Made by a program: the position numbers and the translations under genes. The notes beneath the pieces were generated by a model. That model was not told the origin of the DNA. It saw nothing but the letters and a program-made list of their open reading frames with translations, and ran no database searches. Shown here piece by piece: positions 36,001-44,800 of a stretch of 64,000 nucleotides of DNA. Source of the DNA: Demequina subtropica (GTDB taxonomy: Bacteria > Actinomycetota > Actinomycetes > Actinomycetales > Demequinaceae); NCBI RefSeq assembly GCF_000971235.1, contig NZ_BBMB01000003.1, forward strand, positions 123,009-187,008. Reading direction: 5' to 3'. Within the stretch, counting starts at the first letter, position 1. Each line of letters opens with the position of its first letter.

Positions 36001-38732
36001 CCGCCCTGTCGGGGCTGTCGATCGAGCTCGCCGAGGGCCTCACGCTGGGCTTCGCCGAGGATGCCGGACGGCTCGGCATCCGGCTGCGGGGCGCGGTGAC
36101 GATCCCGGGCGACGTCTCGGTGACGGTCCTGTTCGGTCGGCACGACTGGATCGGCGACGGCGCCGGGGTCACGGCGTGGGCCATCGGGCCGTCCGGCGAC
36201 CCTGCGCTGCCGGCCGCGCCCGCGCCCGGCCTCGACATCGAGGGGCTGGGCCTGCAGATCTCCGGGGCGGACGAGGCGCATCCGCTGCTCGGCGGCGACG
36301 GCGGCGTGGTGAGGCTCGGAGGCATCGGCGCGATGTTCTTCGGCAGCTTCTCGTTCTGGGACCCCGCGACCAGCCGGCCGAGGTTCCTCGTCGACAGCCT
36401 CGGCGCCGCTGTCGAGCTCGTCGACTCCGCCATCCGCGTCGACGGATCCGACGGGGACTCGTTCGTCGCGAAGCTCATCCCTCAGGAGCTCGGCGCGGGC
36501 TTCACCACCGCGATCGCGTACCGCGACGGGCGGCTCGAGGTGCACGGCGGACCGGGCGACGTCGACAACGGCATCGCGCTCACCTTCCCGCTCAACCTCA
36601 ACATCGCCGACATCGTCTTCCTGCGGGAGCTCTACCTCGCGGCGATGTTCGGCGACCGGACCGACATCGTCGCGGCCCTGTCCGGGAACGCCGAGCTGGG
36701 CCCCATCGCGGTGACGGTCGACCGCGTCGGGCTGCGGGTGGTCATCTCCGGCTCCGGCGCGGCGCTCAGCTTCAAGCCCCCGGACGGCTTCGGCTTCTCG
36801 CTGGACGCCTCCGCGATCCGCCTCGGCGGGTTCCTGCTCGTCGACGAGGCGCGAGGCCGCTACGTCGGCGCGCTCGAGATCGCGCTGCTGGAGAAGTTCT
36901 CGCTCACGGCGATCGGCATCATCACCACCAAGAACCCCGACGGCTCGCCCGGCTTCTCGGTGCTGATGCTCGTCACGGTCTCCCTCCCCGTGCCCATCCC
37001 CCTCGGCTACGGGTTCTTCTTCTCCGGCGCGGGCGGTCTGCTGGGCCTCAACCGCGGCATGGACGTCGACCGCATCCGCGACGGCCTCCGCACCGGCACC
37101 GCCGACTCGATCCTGTTCCCGACCGACATCATCAGCCGCATCGACGTGATCATCCGCGACCTCGAGGAGTCGTTCCCGACGCAGGAGGGGCACTTCCTCA
37201 TCGCGCCGATGGCGATGATCCAGTGGATGAACCCGGCGCTCGTGACCCTCAAGATCGGGATCGTCCTCGAGATCGCGCCGCAGCCGAACGTCGCGCTGCT
37301 CGGGGTGATGCGGCTCGCCCTGCCGACGCCCGACGAGGCGGTCGTGGACATCAAGGTCGCCTTCATCGGCGGCATCGACGTCGCCGCGAGCCTGCTGTAC
37401 TTCGACGCGGCGATCTACGACTCGTACATCGGCTTCTCCGACTTCAAGCTCAGCATCGAAGGCGACATCGCGATCCGCCTGTGCTGGGGCGCCCAGCCGG
37501 ACCTGGTCGTCTCGGTCGGCGGCTTCCACCCGAGCTACACGCCCGCCGCGAACCTGCGCCTGCCGGCCATGCGGCGACTCACCCTGTCGCTGCTCAAGGA
37601 CAACCCGCGCCTGACGCTCCGCCTGTACTTCGCGGTGACGAGCAACACCATCCAGTTCGGCGCCCAGCTCGAGTTCTTCGCCGGGGTCTCAGGGTTCTCC
37701 ATCAGCGGCGACCTGGGCTTCGACGTGCTCGTGCAGTTCGTGCCCTTCCTCATCGACGCCCACATGTGGGGCAGGCTCGCCGTCACCGCGGGCGGTGCCG
37801 ACATCTGCTCGATCGGCCTCGACCTCCAGCTGCGCGGCCCGACCCCGTGGTACGCGCACGGCACGGCGCGCATCAGCATCCTCTTCTTCTCGATCAGCGT
37901 GGATGTCGAGGCCACGTTCGGGCGTGCGCACGAGACGAGCATCCCGGCCGAGCCCGTGCTGCCGAAGGTGCTCGACCAGTTCCGCGACCCCCGCAACTGG
38001 TCGTCCGAGCTGTCCCCGGCCGCATCGGCCGGCGCGGCGCTGTTCCCGCTGCCCACCGGCGAGCTGGTGGTCGACGCCGGCGGCCTGCTCTCCGTGCGCG
38101 AGAACCTCATCCCGCTCGAGACCGACATCGGGCTGGTCGGCAAGACGCCGCCGAGCGATGTGCGGCGGGTCAGCATCGAGGACCTCGCCCTCGGCGCCGA
38201 CGACGCGCAGGTCGAGGACGTGACCGCACCGTTCTCCCCCTCCACCTTCGCCGGCGCCTCCTCCACCGGCACGGACCTGCTCAAGGCCCCGGCCTTCGAG
38301 GAGCGCCCGAACGGCGTCCAGGCGCGCGCGGGCCAGGCGCTCCAGGCGGACGCGGCGCTCCACCACCCGCAGGCGTGGGAGATGATCATCATCGACGACC
38401 CGGACCCCGACGCGCCCACGCCGCCCAAGGTGCCCGGGCTGCCGCGCGTGAACTTCGCACGGGCCTCCGCCGGCGGCGCGATCGGGGCATCGCACGGCGC
38501 GCGCGTGCGGGCGCGGCTCGCGGAGCGAGGCTCGGTCGTGCAGGCGAGGACGGCGGAGCCGCGGTTCGCCGTCACCGCCAAGGACGCGCTGGTGCCGCTC
38601 GGGGCCGACGGGTTGCCGGCGGCGGGCGCCGCCCCTCTCCTCTCGCGTTCCGATGCCGAGCACCTGCTCGCCGCGCTGCCGGCCGACGGCCGGCGGTTCC
38701 AGATCGTCCCGGAGGCGCAGATTGCCCAGTGA
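30084..38732 (+). CDS. giant protein with embedded hydrolase-like segment and C-terminal DUF6603-like region
   Basis: 2882 residues, ATG with GGGGG 7 nt upstream. There is no signal peptide. Most of the chain consists of alternating amphipathic beta-strands with recurring patterns such as GPLDLAGLQI, LSLAAWDARV and VxLGLDLRT, suggesting long repeated beta modules. Near residues 1030-1060, RVIGHSTAGVVARTL followed by ITLGTPHAGSDL looks like an alpha/beta-hydrolase nucleophile elbow (Ser1039) of the lipase/PGAP1 kind. The C-terminal region (about 2230-2620), with ALSFKPPDGFGFSL, PLGYGFFFSGAGGLLGLNRGMD and FLIAPMAMIQWMNP, matches my recollection of DUF6603. Only three cysteines are visible. First gene of a four-gene operon; its end overlaps the next start by 11 bp. 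The role is unknown; a scaffold, a lipid-handling protein or part of a large extracellular or intracellular machine are possibilities. Confidence 0.85.
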   Translation: MSLDIGVDPQMTSLLTAIGVTDDDGQLVGSWFDDPLTAIRRILSNPTQRAALLRLLDDLLPPDPARPGWHPLLDTEAGNLFLTVEDDVIGVAAALRSDVLGSGVGRVQGTVRIPLVSVAGDLEAVAATAEGPVLIGVDVGFTDPAIPMTGIGAAISIHLDDAAPLGVEAGLRVTVEDFNLGDGDPVDLTIDSASVGADLIDVLRLLLQEVVDLLVAEAGGNAQLDRLADHLFALLGIDADAADGIPPLPLEQLLSHPEAVLDWLVDIVDSSDTLTAWATHLAGLIGDDLPVSGAGTPDDPLRAGLIDTDVIDVWLLLHVTAARELEIGLEVRVDADAVALSGVITVLSIPLPSASGIPVDPSAPLRLTRFVPEARVGLVAPTSGDLVSNAPDLRIGRVSAGFRLADGAVQPWLEVRDVVIAGDEHPVIDLTDADAVIGVAADAALGALEDLFGDSPVAEALLTLIGLRAPAADPTAPPLDLAALGRGPTLALGRLHHAILDDDTRSWSSMLEQVAILVGLTPTVTGTGTPADPWLTPIAADGPVTLSLAAWDARVDTDVPGLHRLRLGLAAGATQGVFDGSLLVELLGIDLPASGAGAVSLIGRSQLEIRLTPDGPLDLAGLQIAAGSATATAGWRPGEEPVWRVGIDGVTLTLDGEDFGPYDLALPGLEPDLGLGADAVRLLGQLIGSALHEWGGEPAHLLTALLGLHRDAADLPADWPLLADLFDGADSLRQLLDDPAAALRAYLSELVTGIAADGSARVTTVLQLLGRLLPAGIDLGGLGIGDLALGELTAPALRSITGGGRYEDPWAIPIVDENADAAEGVASVDGLVWLEPAGPPAAWIAALAAAADAVADGDLLTSFLGDASAFRPQLATLLRGRDHDALAFGFDSLAAWLVDGDGLVPLGSQLPDGWEHGTTVAAAHGLLPRDPAVIGQVVARLASASAPVLMVAPPFADHTIFDDLIAAVTGAAPAAGRHFDLRALPNPSEVDLSQVAATAGPYTADLLPDHAVSEIEQLRLVLERIRALTGQPVRVIGHSTAGVVARTLAAAHPELVAELITLGTPHAGSDLVPLVDPLAADAVRIASSVAGSIADSVLGGSVQWLSGLLDGAAGPLGGAVRPGWFEGVAAGLVDTVPGFAIASQLSGDLVGMLTGSTITGLTAAEPPTHVAFGLRLGLATPRTDPEEGEPQGIALAADARVDLARIPLVDGAAEPPRPATALSVSTRTYRPDGWLVGDGVLADAPIRPRVREVEAGVTITPAGASADADAVAGGLGVRPWLRLLDASVDATPVHDALTLADDALRDALDAVLAELGAAATAAAANPAAQIALDLLTAAGAVVETTEGPRASIQGIAALATVPTRTLGERRDALLAVLRDMVGDPDTAGIDLGGLDPGALSVSLPELPLRLSVDTATMLVRLDTTEDVVLAEPFRIGGRLDLDLRTLASTLDVSLMAGPVVLRRAVDGTISVTASPWLATPVVLRPFDAAALEARLEELIPDLGVSAVASAVLSGLSGGAVTVPPISALIRDPVAWLRGPAALGTDAGLLDGDKINDLLRTIAGGLGLGADAGLGLPGGFLLRTAGSDPLHVELQGTLGDEADVASATVALGLDLRTTGPLPTDVQVTPAGTVTLHLSLPGDWGDVAITFGVDAAGVQLRIAPDGVAPLQLLPTVSGLGEMLGSTVTALVPHVLQEIADALLPQPSHPVLDVALQIADALGIYDPAAEGFMGAAQVEQLRRMLDPGWLEDQVTDPALIIGHIRSLFPDGASPGVIPLPAGHRIARVADRLRWEMDVMPGCVLGAELGWAADGHPQVLVTLTGLDTGPVNLTEVRLGFLDAFEGLVRARVEIGDPLDWFTPEIEFSLAGDRLGLRLLPLGDDAAADVEIVLLPTPSVTLTPEGGIELAGSWLLPLVTRFVVPQVEELLDEPLWTGGPSSRAILFGAGLVTSESGALRIVARFPEPPVIAMGALTTALSGLSIELAEGLTLGFAEDAGRLGIRLRGAVTIPGDVSVTVLFGRHDWIGDGAGVTAWAIGPSGDPALPAAPAPGLDIEGLGLQISGADEAHPLLGGDGGVVRLGGIGAMFFGSFSFWDPATSRPRFLVDSLGAAVELVDSAIRVDGSDGDSFVAKLIPQELGAGFTTAIAYRDGRLEVHGGPGDVDNGIALTFPLNLNIADIVFLRELYLAAMFGDRTDIVAALSGNAELGPIAVTVDRVGLRVVISGSGAALSFKPPDGFGFSLDASAIRLGGFLLVDEARGRYVGALEIALLEKFSLTAIGIITTKNPDGSPGFSVLMLVTVSLPVPIPLGYGFFFSGAGGLLGLNRGMDVDRIRDGLRTGTADSILFPTDIISRIDVIIRDLEESFPTQEGHFLIAPMAMIQWMNPALVTLKIGIVLEIAPQPNVALLGVMRLALPTPDEAVVDIKVAFIGGIDVAASLLYFDAAIYDSYIGFSDFKLSIEGDIAIRLCWGAQPDLVVSVGGFHPSYTPAANLRLPAMRRLTLSLLKDNPRLTLRLYFAVTSNTIQFGAQLEFFAGVSGFSISGDLGFDVLVQFVPFLIDAHMWGRLAVTAGGADICSIGLDLQLRGPTPWYAHGTARISILFFSISVDVEATFGRAHETSIPAEPVLPKVLDQFRDPRNWSSELSPAASAGAALFPLPTGELVVDAGGLLSVRENLIPLETDIGLVGKTPPSDVRRVSIEDLALGADDAQVEDVTAPFSPSTFAGASSTGTDLLKAPAFEERPNGVQARAGQALQADAALHHPQAWEMIIIDDPDPDAPTPPKVPGLPRVNFARASAGGAIGASHGARVRARLAERGSVVQARTAEPRFAVTAKDALVPLGADGLPAAGAAPLLSRSDAEHLLAALPADGRRFQIVPEAQIAQ

Positions 38733-41700
38733 GCTGCCCGAGTACACGTTCCTGCCGTGGTCGCGGCGGGGCGTGGCAACGCTGCTGGGCGCGGACCAGA
38801 CGGACCACCTCGGTGCGACCCCGGCCGCGGGCGAGAAGGACCGGGCCCGCCTGAACGCCACCCTCACGCTCGGCGCGGAGCCTGTCCCGGGAGCGTCGAC
38901 CGGCCCGATCCCGCCCATCGTGCAGCCCGTGTCCCTCGTCGGCCCCCGCGACGTGAAGAACCTCGCCCCCGACGCGGTGCTGCGCGCGATGCCCGTGCCC
39001 GGAAGCGTCAACGCGAGCCCGGGCGAGCTCGCCTACGTCGAGTTCTACGACGAGGACCTTCCGTGGCGCTACACCCCCGCTCGCGCCACGGCCGGCCACC
39101 GGCTGCGGCCCTGGGTCACGCTGCTCGTGCTCGCCGAGGGCGAGTACACGTTCACGGCGGTCCCGGGGGCGCTCGGCATGCTCGTCGTCGACGACGACGC
39201 CCCGCTGCCGCCCGCGACGGAGACATGGGCGTGGGCGCACGTGCAGACGCAGGGCGACCTCGGCGCCGGCGACATCGGCGCGCTGCTGGACGCCGAGGTG
39301 GCCGCCGCGCCCGATCTCGCGCTGTCCCGGCTGGTGAGCCCGCGCCGCCTCGAGCTCCACACGGGCTACCACGCCTTCCTCGTGCCCACCTTCGAGGGGG
39401 GCCGGCAGGCCGGGCTCGGCAGCCCGCCCGCGCCCGGCACGGTGCCGGCGCAGCAGCCGTCGTGGGGCCAGGGCCAGCCCCGGGTCTTCCCCGTGCTGCA
39501 CGACTGGACGTTCCGGACCGGCGAGCTGGCCGACTTCGAGGTGCTCGCCCGCCGGCCGCGGGCCTTCCGCATCGAGGCCGAGGGCTTCGGCACCCGCGAC
39601 CTCGACATCTCGGACCCAGGAGCCGGGGTCGAGGCCCCGGGCGCGATCGTCGCCGTCGAGGGCGCCCTCGCCCCGATCGACTTCGACACCCGCATCGCCT
39701 TCCCCGCCTCGCCGGGGGCCGCGGTGGTGAGCCAGCTGCGCGACGTGGTCGACCTCGCGGTCGACCTCCGCGAGGACGGAGCCGATGCCGGCGAGGACCC
39801 GATCGTCGCCCCGCCCGCCTACGCGCGCAAGCATGCAGACCTGGAGCGCGTCGACGACGCCGCGGGCCCCACGCGGTGGGTGCGCGAGCTCAACCTCGAC
39901 CCCCGCAACCGGGCGGCCGCCGGGCTCGGGGCGGAGATCGTGCGCCAACGCGACGAGGAGTACATGGAGCGGGCCTGGAACCAGGTCGAGCAGATCGACG
40001 CCGTCAACCAGCGGCTGCGCGAGGCGGACCTCGCGATGACGGCGAGCGATCGCGTGTTCGCCAAGCACATCGCGCACTCGGGGCCCGACCGACTCATGGG
40101 CCTGACCGCCGGCGCGCAGGCGGCGCTGCGCATCGGGACGGCGGGCAGCGCCACGATCCGCGGTGCGGTGGATGCGAGCCGTGTGCCGGCCGCGGCCCAG
40201 GCCCCGGCCTTCCGACGCATCGCACGGCCCGCGCGCCCGCTGGTGCGGACCCTCACGACCGCGGGGACGGGACCGCGGCTCGCGCTCCAGGCGGGCCTGC
40301 TGGACCGGCTGAACGAGGACCCGGCCACCGCGGTGTCGACGGCGCCGCCGGCCCCCGAGCCGCTCCTCGGCGTCGCGACCGCCACGGTCGAGACGGCCGT
40401 CGCCGCGGTCGCCGCGCAACGCCCTCGGGGCCGGGACGTGCTGCCGGTGCTCGCGGGGGACGAGGTGGAGGCGCGACGCGCGGCGGGCACCCTGGCGGCC
40501 GCGCAGCTCGACGACATCCGCGACGGCATCCGCACGCGTCTCGATGCCGGGTTCCCCGCGACCGACACGGCCAACGCCGAGCTGCGCGCCGAGGCCGTCG
40601 CGTTGAGCGCGGCCCTGACGTCGCTCGAGCACGCGGCCGGCGACCTCCCGACGGTGCTGCGGATGAGCGACGCGACCTTCCGGGACATGTACGGCCCGAC
40701 GGTCGACGGCAAGAACTTCCTCGGCGTGGTGATCGCCCCGCAGACCGCCGCGACGCTCACCACCCTCGCGTCCACCCCGAGCCTCGACAACGCCGCGAAC
40801 TTCGCTGCCGCGCTCGCCGACTTCTCCCTGCTCGCCGCGACCCGCCCGGCCCCGGCGCCGGCCGCGGCGCTCACCGCGCCCGCGACGCTCGCGGCGCAGG
40901 TCGCGCTGCAGGTCCGGCCGCTCGTGGCGATGCCCGCGCGCCTCACGACCATCCTCGGCGGCGTCGACGGCCTCGCCGAGGGCCTCGCCAACACACGTCG
41001 TCTCGCGCCCGTCATGGCGTACCCGACGTTCGACGACCCGATGTTCGGGCCGCTCTCGGATCTGGGTCAGGACTACGTCATCCCCAACATCGCGAACCTG
41101 CCGCCCGAGTCGATCGCGCTCATGGTGCCGAACGTGCGCTTCATCGAGTCGCTCCTCGCGGGCGTCAACACCGAGCTCGCTCGCGAGCTGCTGTGGCACG
41201 AGTACCCGACCGACCAGCGCGGCACCTACTTCGCGCGCTTCTTCGACGCCGCCGATGCGGGCGAGGACCGTCCGCCGGACATCCCCGAGGTGCACCGCTG
41301 GGATCGCGCGCTCGGCACGAACTCGCCGCAGCTGGCCGGGCTGCTCGTGCTGGTCGTGCGCGCCGAGCTGCTCGTGAAGTTCCCCGACACGCTCGTCTTC
41401 GCCCAGCACGGGCGTTACGCCGGGACCGGGCCCGGCCGCCACCGCACCCTCGACGAGGCCGGCGAGGTGCGCAACCCCGTGGTGCGCGGGAGGCTCGATC
41501 CCGACATCTCGCTGTTCGGCTTCGAGATGACGCCCGCCGAGGCGGCGGGCACGGAGACCGACGCCGGGTTCTTCTTCTGCTTCATGGAACGTCCGGGCCA
41601 GCTGCGGTTCGGGCTGGACCTCGACGAGGACCCCGCGGCGCCCGCACCGACGCTCACCACCTGGAACGACCTCAACTGGAAGCATCTGGCCCCCGTCGAC

Positions 41701-41865
41701 GGCGGGCCGCCCGAGGAGGTCATGATCGACGCCAACGCGGGCCTGACGCCGGCCACGGCGGGGCTTCCGCAGTGGGGTCTGACGTCCGCGCACCTCGCGT
41801 CGATCCTGTGCCAGAACCCGGTCTGGCTCGCCCGCCACGCCACCGACATGCTGCCGACGGACTGA
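38722..41865 (+). CDS. large conserved protein of unknown function, second gene of the cassette
   Basis: 1047 residues. I choose the TTG at 38722: GGAGG lies 6 nt upstream, within the end of the preceding gene, and the protein then starts MPSELPEYTFLPWSRRG. This gives an 11-bp overlap and translational coupling. There is no signal peptide or clear membrane segment. Notable segments are LRPWVTLLVLAEGEY (about 125-140), a long Ala-rich helical middle, and a conserved-looking C-terminal region with ARELLWHEYPTDQRGTYF (about 815-835) and SAHLASILCQNP near the end. I recall the EYPTDQRGTYF pattern from uncharacterised proteins in other bacteria, but know no function. Confidence 0.82.
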   Translation: MPSELPEYTFLPWSRRGVATLLGADQTDHLGATPAAGEKDRARLNATLTLGAEPVPGASTGPIPPIVQPVSLVGPRDVKNLAPDAVLRAMPVPGSVNASPGELAYVEFYDEDLPWRYTPARATAGHRLRPWVTLLVLAEGEYTFTAVPGALGMLVVDDDAPLPPATETWAWAHVQTQGDLGAGDIGALLDAEVAAAPDLALSRLVSPRRLELHTGYHAFLVPTFEGGRQAGLGSPPAPGTVPAQQPSWGQGQPRVFPVLHDWTFRTGELADFEVLARRPRAFRIEAEGFGTRDLDISDPGAGVEAPGAIVAVEGALAPIDFDTRIAFPASPGAAVVSQLRDVVDLAVDLREDGADAGEDPIVAPPAYARKHADLERVDDAAGPTRWVRELNLDPRNRAAAGLGAEIVRQRDEEYMERAWNQVEQIDAVNQRLREADLAMTASDRVFAKHIAHSGPDRLMGLTAGAQAALRIGTAGSATIRGAVDASRVPAAAQAPAFRRIARPARPLVRTLTTAGTGPRLALQAGLLDRLNEDPATAVSTAPPAPEPLLGVATATVETAVAAVAAQRPRGRDVLPVLAGDEVEARRAAGTLAAAQLDDIRDGIRTRLDAGFPATDTANAELRAEAVALSAALTSLEHAAGDLPTVLRMSDATFRDMYGPTVDGKNFLGVVIAPQTAATLTTLASTPSLDNAANFAAALADFSLLAATRPAPAPAAALTAPATLAAQVALQVRPLVAMPARLTTILGGVDGLAEGLANTRRLAPVMAYPTFDDPMFGPLSDLGQDYVIPNIANLPPESIALMVPNVRFIESLLAGVNTELARELLWHEYPTDQRGTYFARFFDAADAGEDRPPDIPEVHRWDRALGTNSPQLAGLLVLVVRAELLVKFPDTLVFAQHGRYAGTGPGRHRTLDEAGEVRNPVVRGRLDPDISLFGFEMTPAEAAGTETDAGFFFCFMERPGQLRFGLDLDEDPAAPAPTLTTWNDLNWKHLAPVDGGPPEEVMIDANAGLTPATAGLPQWGLTSAHLASILCQNPVWLARHATDMLPTD

Positions 41866-41886
41866 GCGGTCAGGGGGGGGAAGACG

Positions 41887-44800
41887 ATGACGACGAGCTC
41901 GGTCGACTGGTCGACGCTGACCCGCGACCCCGGCGCCGCGGCGGCCGTGGCCGCGCTCGATGCGCTTGCCGCCGGGCTCGACACGGATGTCCCCGCCGTC
42001 CTCATCCCCGTGCGCGTGGAGACGCGGTTCGCCACCGTGCAGGTGCCGGACACCGCCGACCACCTCGGCGATCTCCTCGACGCGCTCGCGCGGATCGACG
42101 GCATCGTGCGCGGCCTGGCCGCGCGCGACTACTCCACCACGCTCGTCGGTACCGTCGCGCAGAAGAAGGAGTTCAAGGAGAGCACCGAGCAGCGGCTGTA
42201 CCAGGCCATCGACGACGGCCTGACGGCGCTCGACGCCGGGCTCGCCGCGCTTCGCACCGCGCTCGAACCCGCGATCACCTCGGGCACGGAACAGCAGCAG
42301 GCCCGGCTGACCACGGCCGTGGCGGCGCTGCGCAAGGGCCTCGTGGCGGCCGGGGCGGCGATCGCCCGGCTCCGCTCCGACTATCAGCGCGCGCAGTACA
42401 CCGCCGACTTCGCCGACCGCGCCGCGACCGTCACGACGATGATCGATCGCATCGCGAAGCGCGTCCAGCCGGCGCTCGGGTTCAGCGGCGCGCTGGGCCT
42501 GCGCACGGGCGCCCAGGCGGCGCGTGAGCTCGGTCGCGACGCCGCGGGGCGGCCGCTGCGGCCCGGGCTCACGGCCGCGAGGGGCATCGCCGGGGCGGCC
42601 TCGCGCCCCACCGGCCGGCCCACGCGCCGCATCGTCATCGCCGACGGGACCCCCGCGACGGCGCTCGACGCCACGCGCGTGAGGGGTGTCGACCGCGAGC
42701 AGCTGGTCGAGTCCGCCGTGGCCGCGGAGCGCGTCCTCGCGGGGCTGTCCGACCCGACCGCCGCGCTCGGCGCGGGGCTCCAGGCCGACGCGGCCGCCAT
42801 CACGCTGCTGCCCGGCGACCTCAAGGCCGAGCTTCTCGAGCGCCTCGCCGTCGCCGCCAACCGCCCCGGAGCCGCGGAGATCCGGGCGGAGATCGAGGCG
42901 ACCCCGAGCGACCGGGCGGATCTCGACACGCTCGTCCCGGGCCACGTCGCCGGCACCGTCTTCGAGCTCCCGGGCCCGACCAGGACGGCGCACCAGCTGC
43001 TCGTGCGGATATACCCCGAGCCCCTCGCGGTCGACACCCACGAGGAGGAGCTCACCGACACCGAGCGCGACGAGGGCGCCGCCTTCTGGTCCGAGACCGC
43101 CGCCGCGGGCGGCGACGAGGAGCTCCGCAAGGGCGCGTGGCGCGCCCTGTGCATCGGTCGCAGCACCCGCCGTGCGGCGTGGATCGCGCGCGTCACCGAG
43201 CCGGTGGACCCCGCGGAGAGCGGACCGACCCCGGGCGCGGTCGCCGCCGACCGCATCGCCGGCGCCATCACCGTGCTCGAGAGGCGCCTCGCCGCGCTCG
43301 TGGACGCCCCGACGGGCCGGCGCGACCCGAGCGTGCGGCGCGAGCTCCCGATCGCACGTCCGGCGGCGCGCACGCTCACCGCCCGCCAGCTCGCGGCGGT
43401 CGAGAAGGCGCTCGCGTCCCTGCAACGGCCGGTGGAGGCCGCGGAGGCCCTGCCGTCCGCCGCCGGCGCGGCGCTCGTCGCCCGGCTCCGCGCCCAGGCG
43501 GCCGCGATCGACAGCCTCGCGACCGTGTTCGGCAACGTCCCCGCGACGTGGGCCACGTCCCTCGCCGCGCTGGTCCGCAGGGTGGGGCGCATCGACGTCG
43601 AGCCGCCGCCCGCACCCTCGACCCCGGAGGTCGGCCGCCGGGAGGGCACGTGGACGCGCGCCGCATCGTCCACCGTCCTGCCCACGCGCCTCGCCGTCGT
43701 CCTGGTCGCCGACGGCAAGGCAGGCACCATGACGGCGGGGCGTCCCATCAGGGCCACGCTGGAGCTCGGTCTCGATCCGAACGTCGCGGGGTTCGATCTC
43801 AACGAGGACGGCGGGCTCGACGTCCCCGCGGGCATCAGGTGGATGACGGACTTCGACAAGGCCGTCGAGGAGGGGATGGCGCTGCGGGTGCCGATCACGG
43901 CTCAGGAGGCGCAGCGCGGCTTCGACGAGCTGTTCGTGGTCGGCCTGTCGGACGGCGATGCGGCCGTCGGCGAGGACCGCCTCACGGCGATGCTCGACGC
44001 CCACCACTACACCGCGCAGGGGCTGTCCCTGCTGCCGATCGGCACGCCGACCAACAACACCGAGGACGATCAGGCCGGGCACTCCACCACCGACGACCCG
44101 GACCTGGCGTACCCCCTCGAGAGGGGCCCGTCGCTCGTCGCGGCACCGGGCTCGGACGGCGGCCGCCTCGCCGAGGCGCTCGGCGTCGACGCGGAGGTGC
44201 TCGCGCACGTCGACGGCGCGGACGGCACCGACGCGAACGATGCCGTGCTCGCCAACCGCGTGCTGTACCCGGGCACCGTGGGCCATGCACTCGAGGAGCT
44301 GCTGCCCGGCCTCGTCAGCCGCGACGCCCGCGACCGGCTGCGCGCCTACGCGCTCGGCAACGTCGCGGGCCGCGGGCTGCTGCCGGCGATCCGCGTCGAC
44401 GACCAGCCGTACGGGATGCTGCCCGCGGTCGCGTTGAGCCTCTTCGAGGCGGACCCGCGCGACGCCGGGCTCGGGGCCGCCGCGGCGGCGGAGCGGGCAC
44501 GGCAGCAGCGGTTCGACGACGGGCTGGTCGCCCTCCTGCGCCGGATGCACGAGGACTGGTCCGCGATCCGGGTCGGCGCCGACGGCGGACCGGCCGTCAA
44601 GCACGCGCACAGCCCCGAGATCGGGACCCCGGGCTTCGACGCGCAGCAGCACTTCCTCAGCATGCTCGGGCTCGAGGCCTCGTCCGTCGGCGCCTCGTAC
44701 AGGTTCGCCCTCAACGTCGCCGACCGCGGCGGCGTGCGCGGCGCGCCGGATCTCGGGCTCGGCTTCGGGGTGCCGTCCTCGGACGGCTCCTCGACCACCG

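Noticed and set aside
29352-37529. 2725-codon open frame on the minus strand opposite the giant gene
   Set aside because: Long antisense frames are expected opposite a long gene at this GC content. The translated product is a low-complexity Arg/Ala/Asp/Glu mix without any domain, whereas the plus frame has structured beta-repeat sequence and a proper ribosome site.
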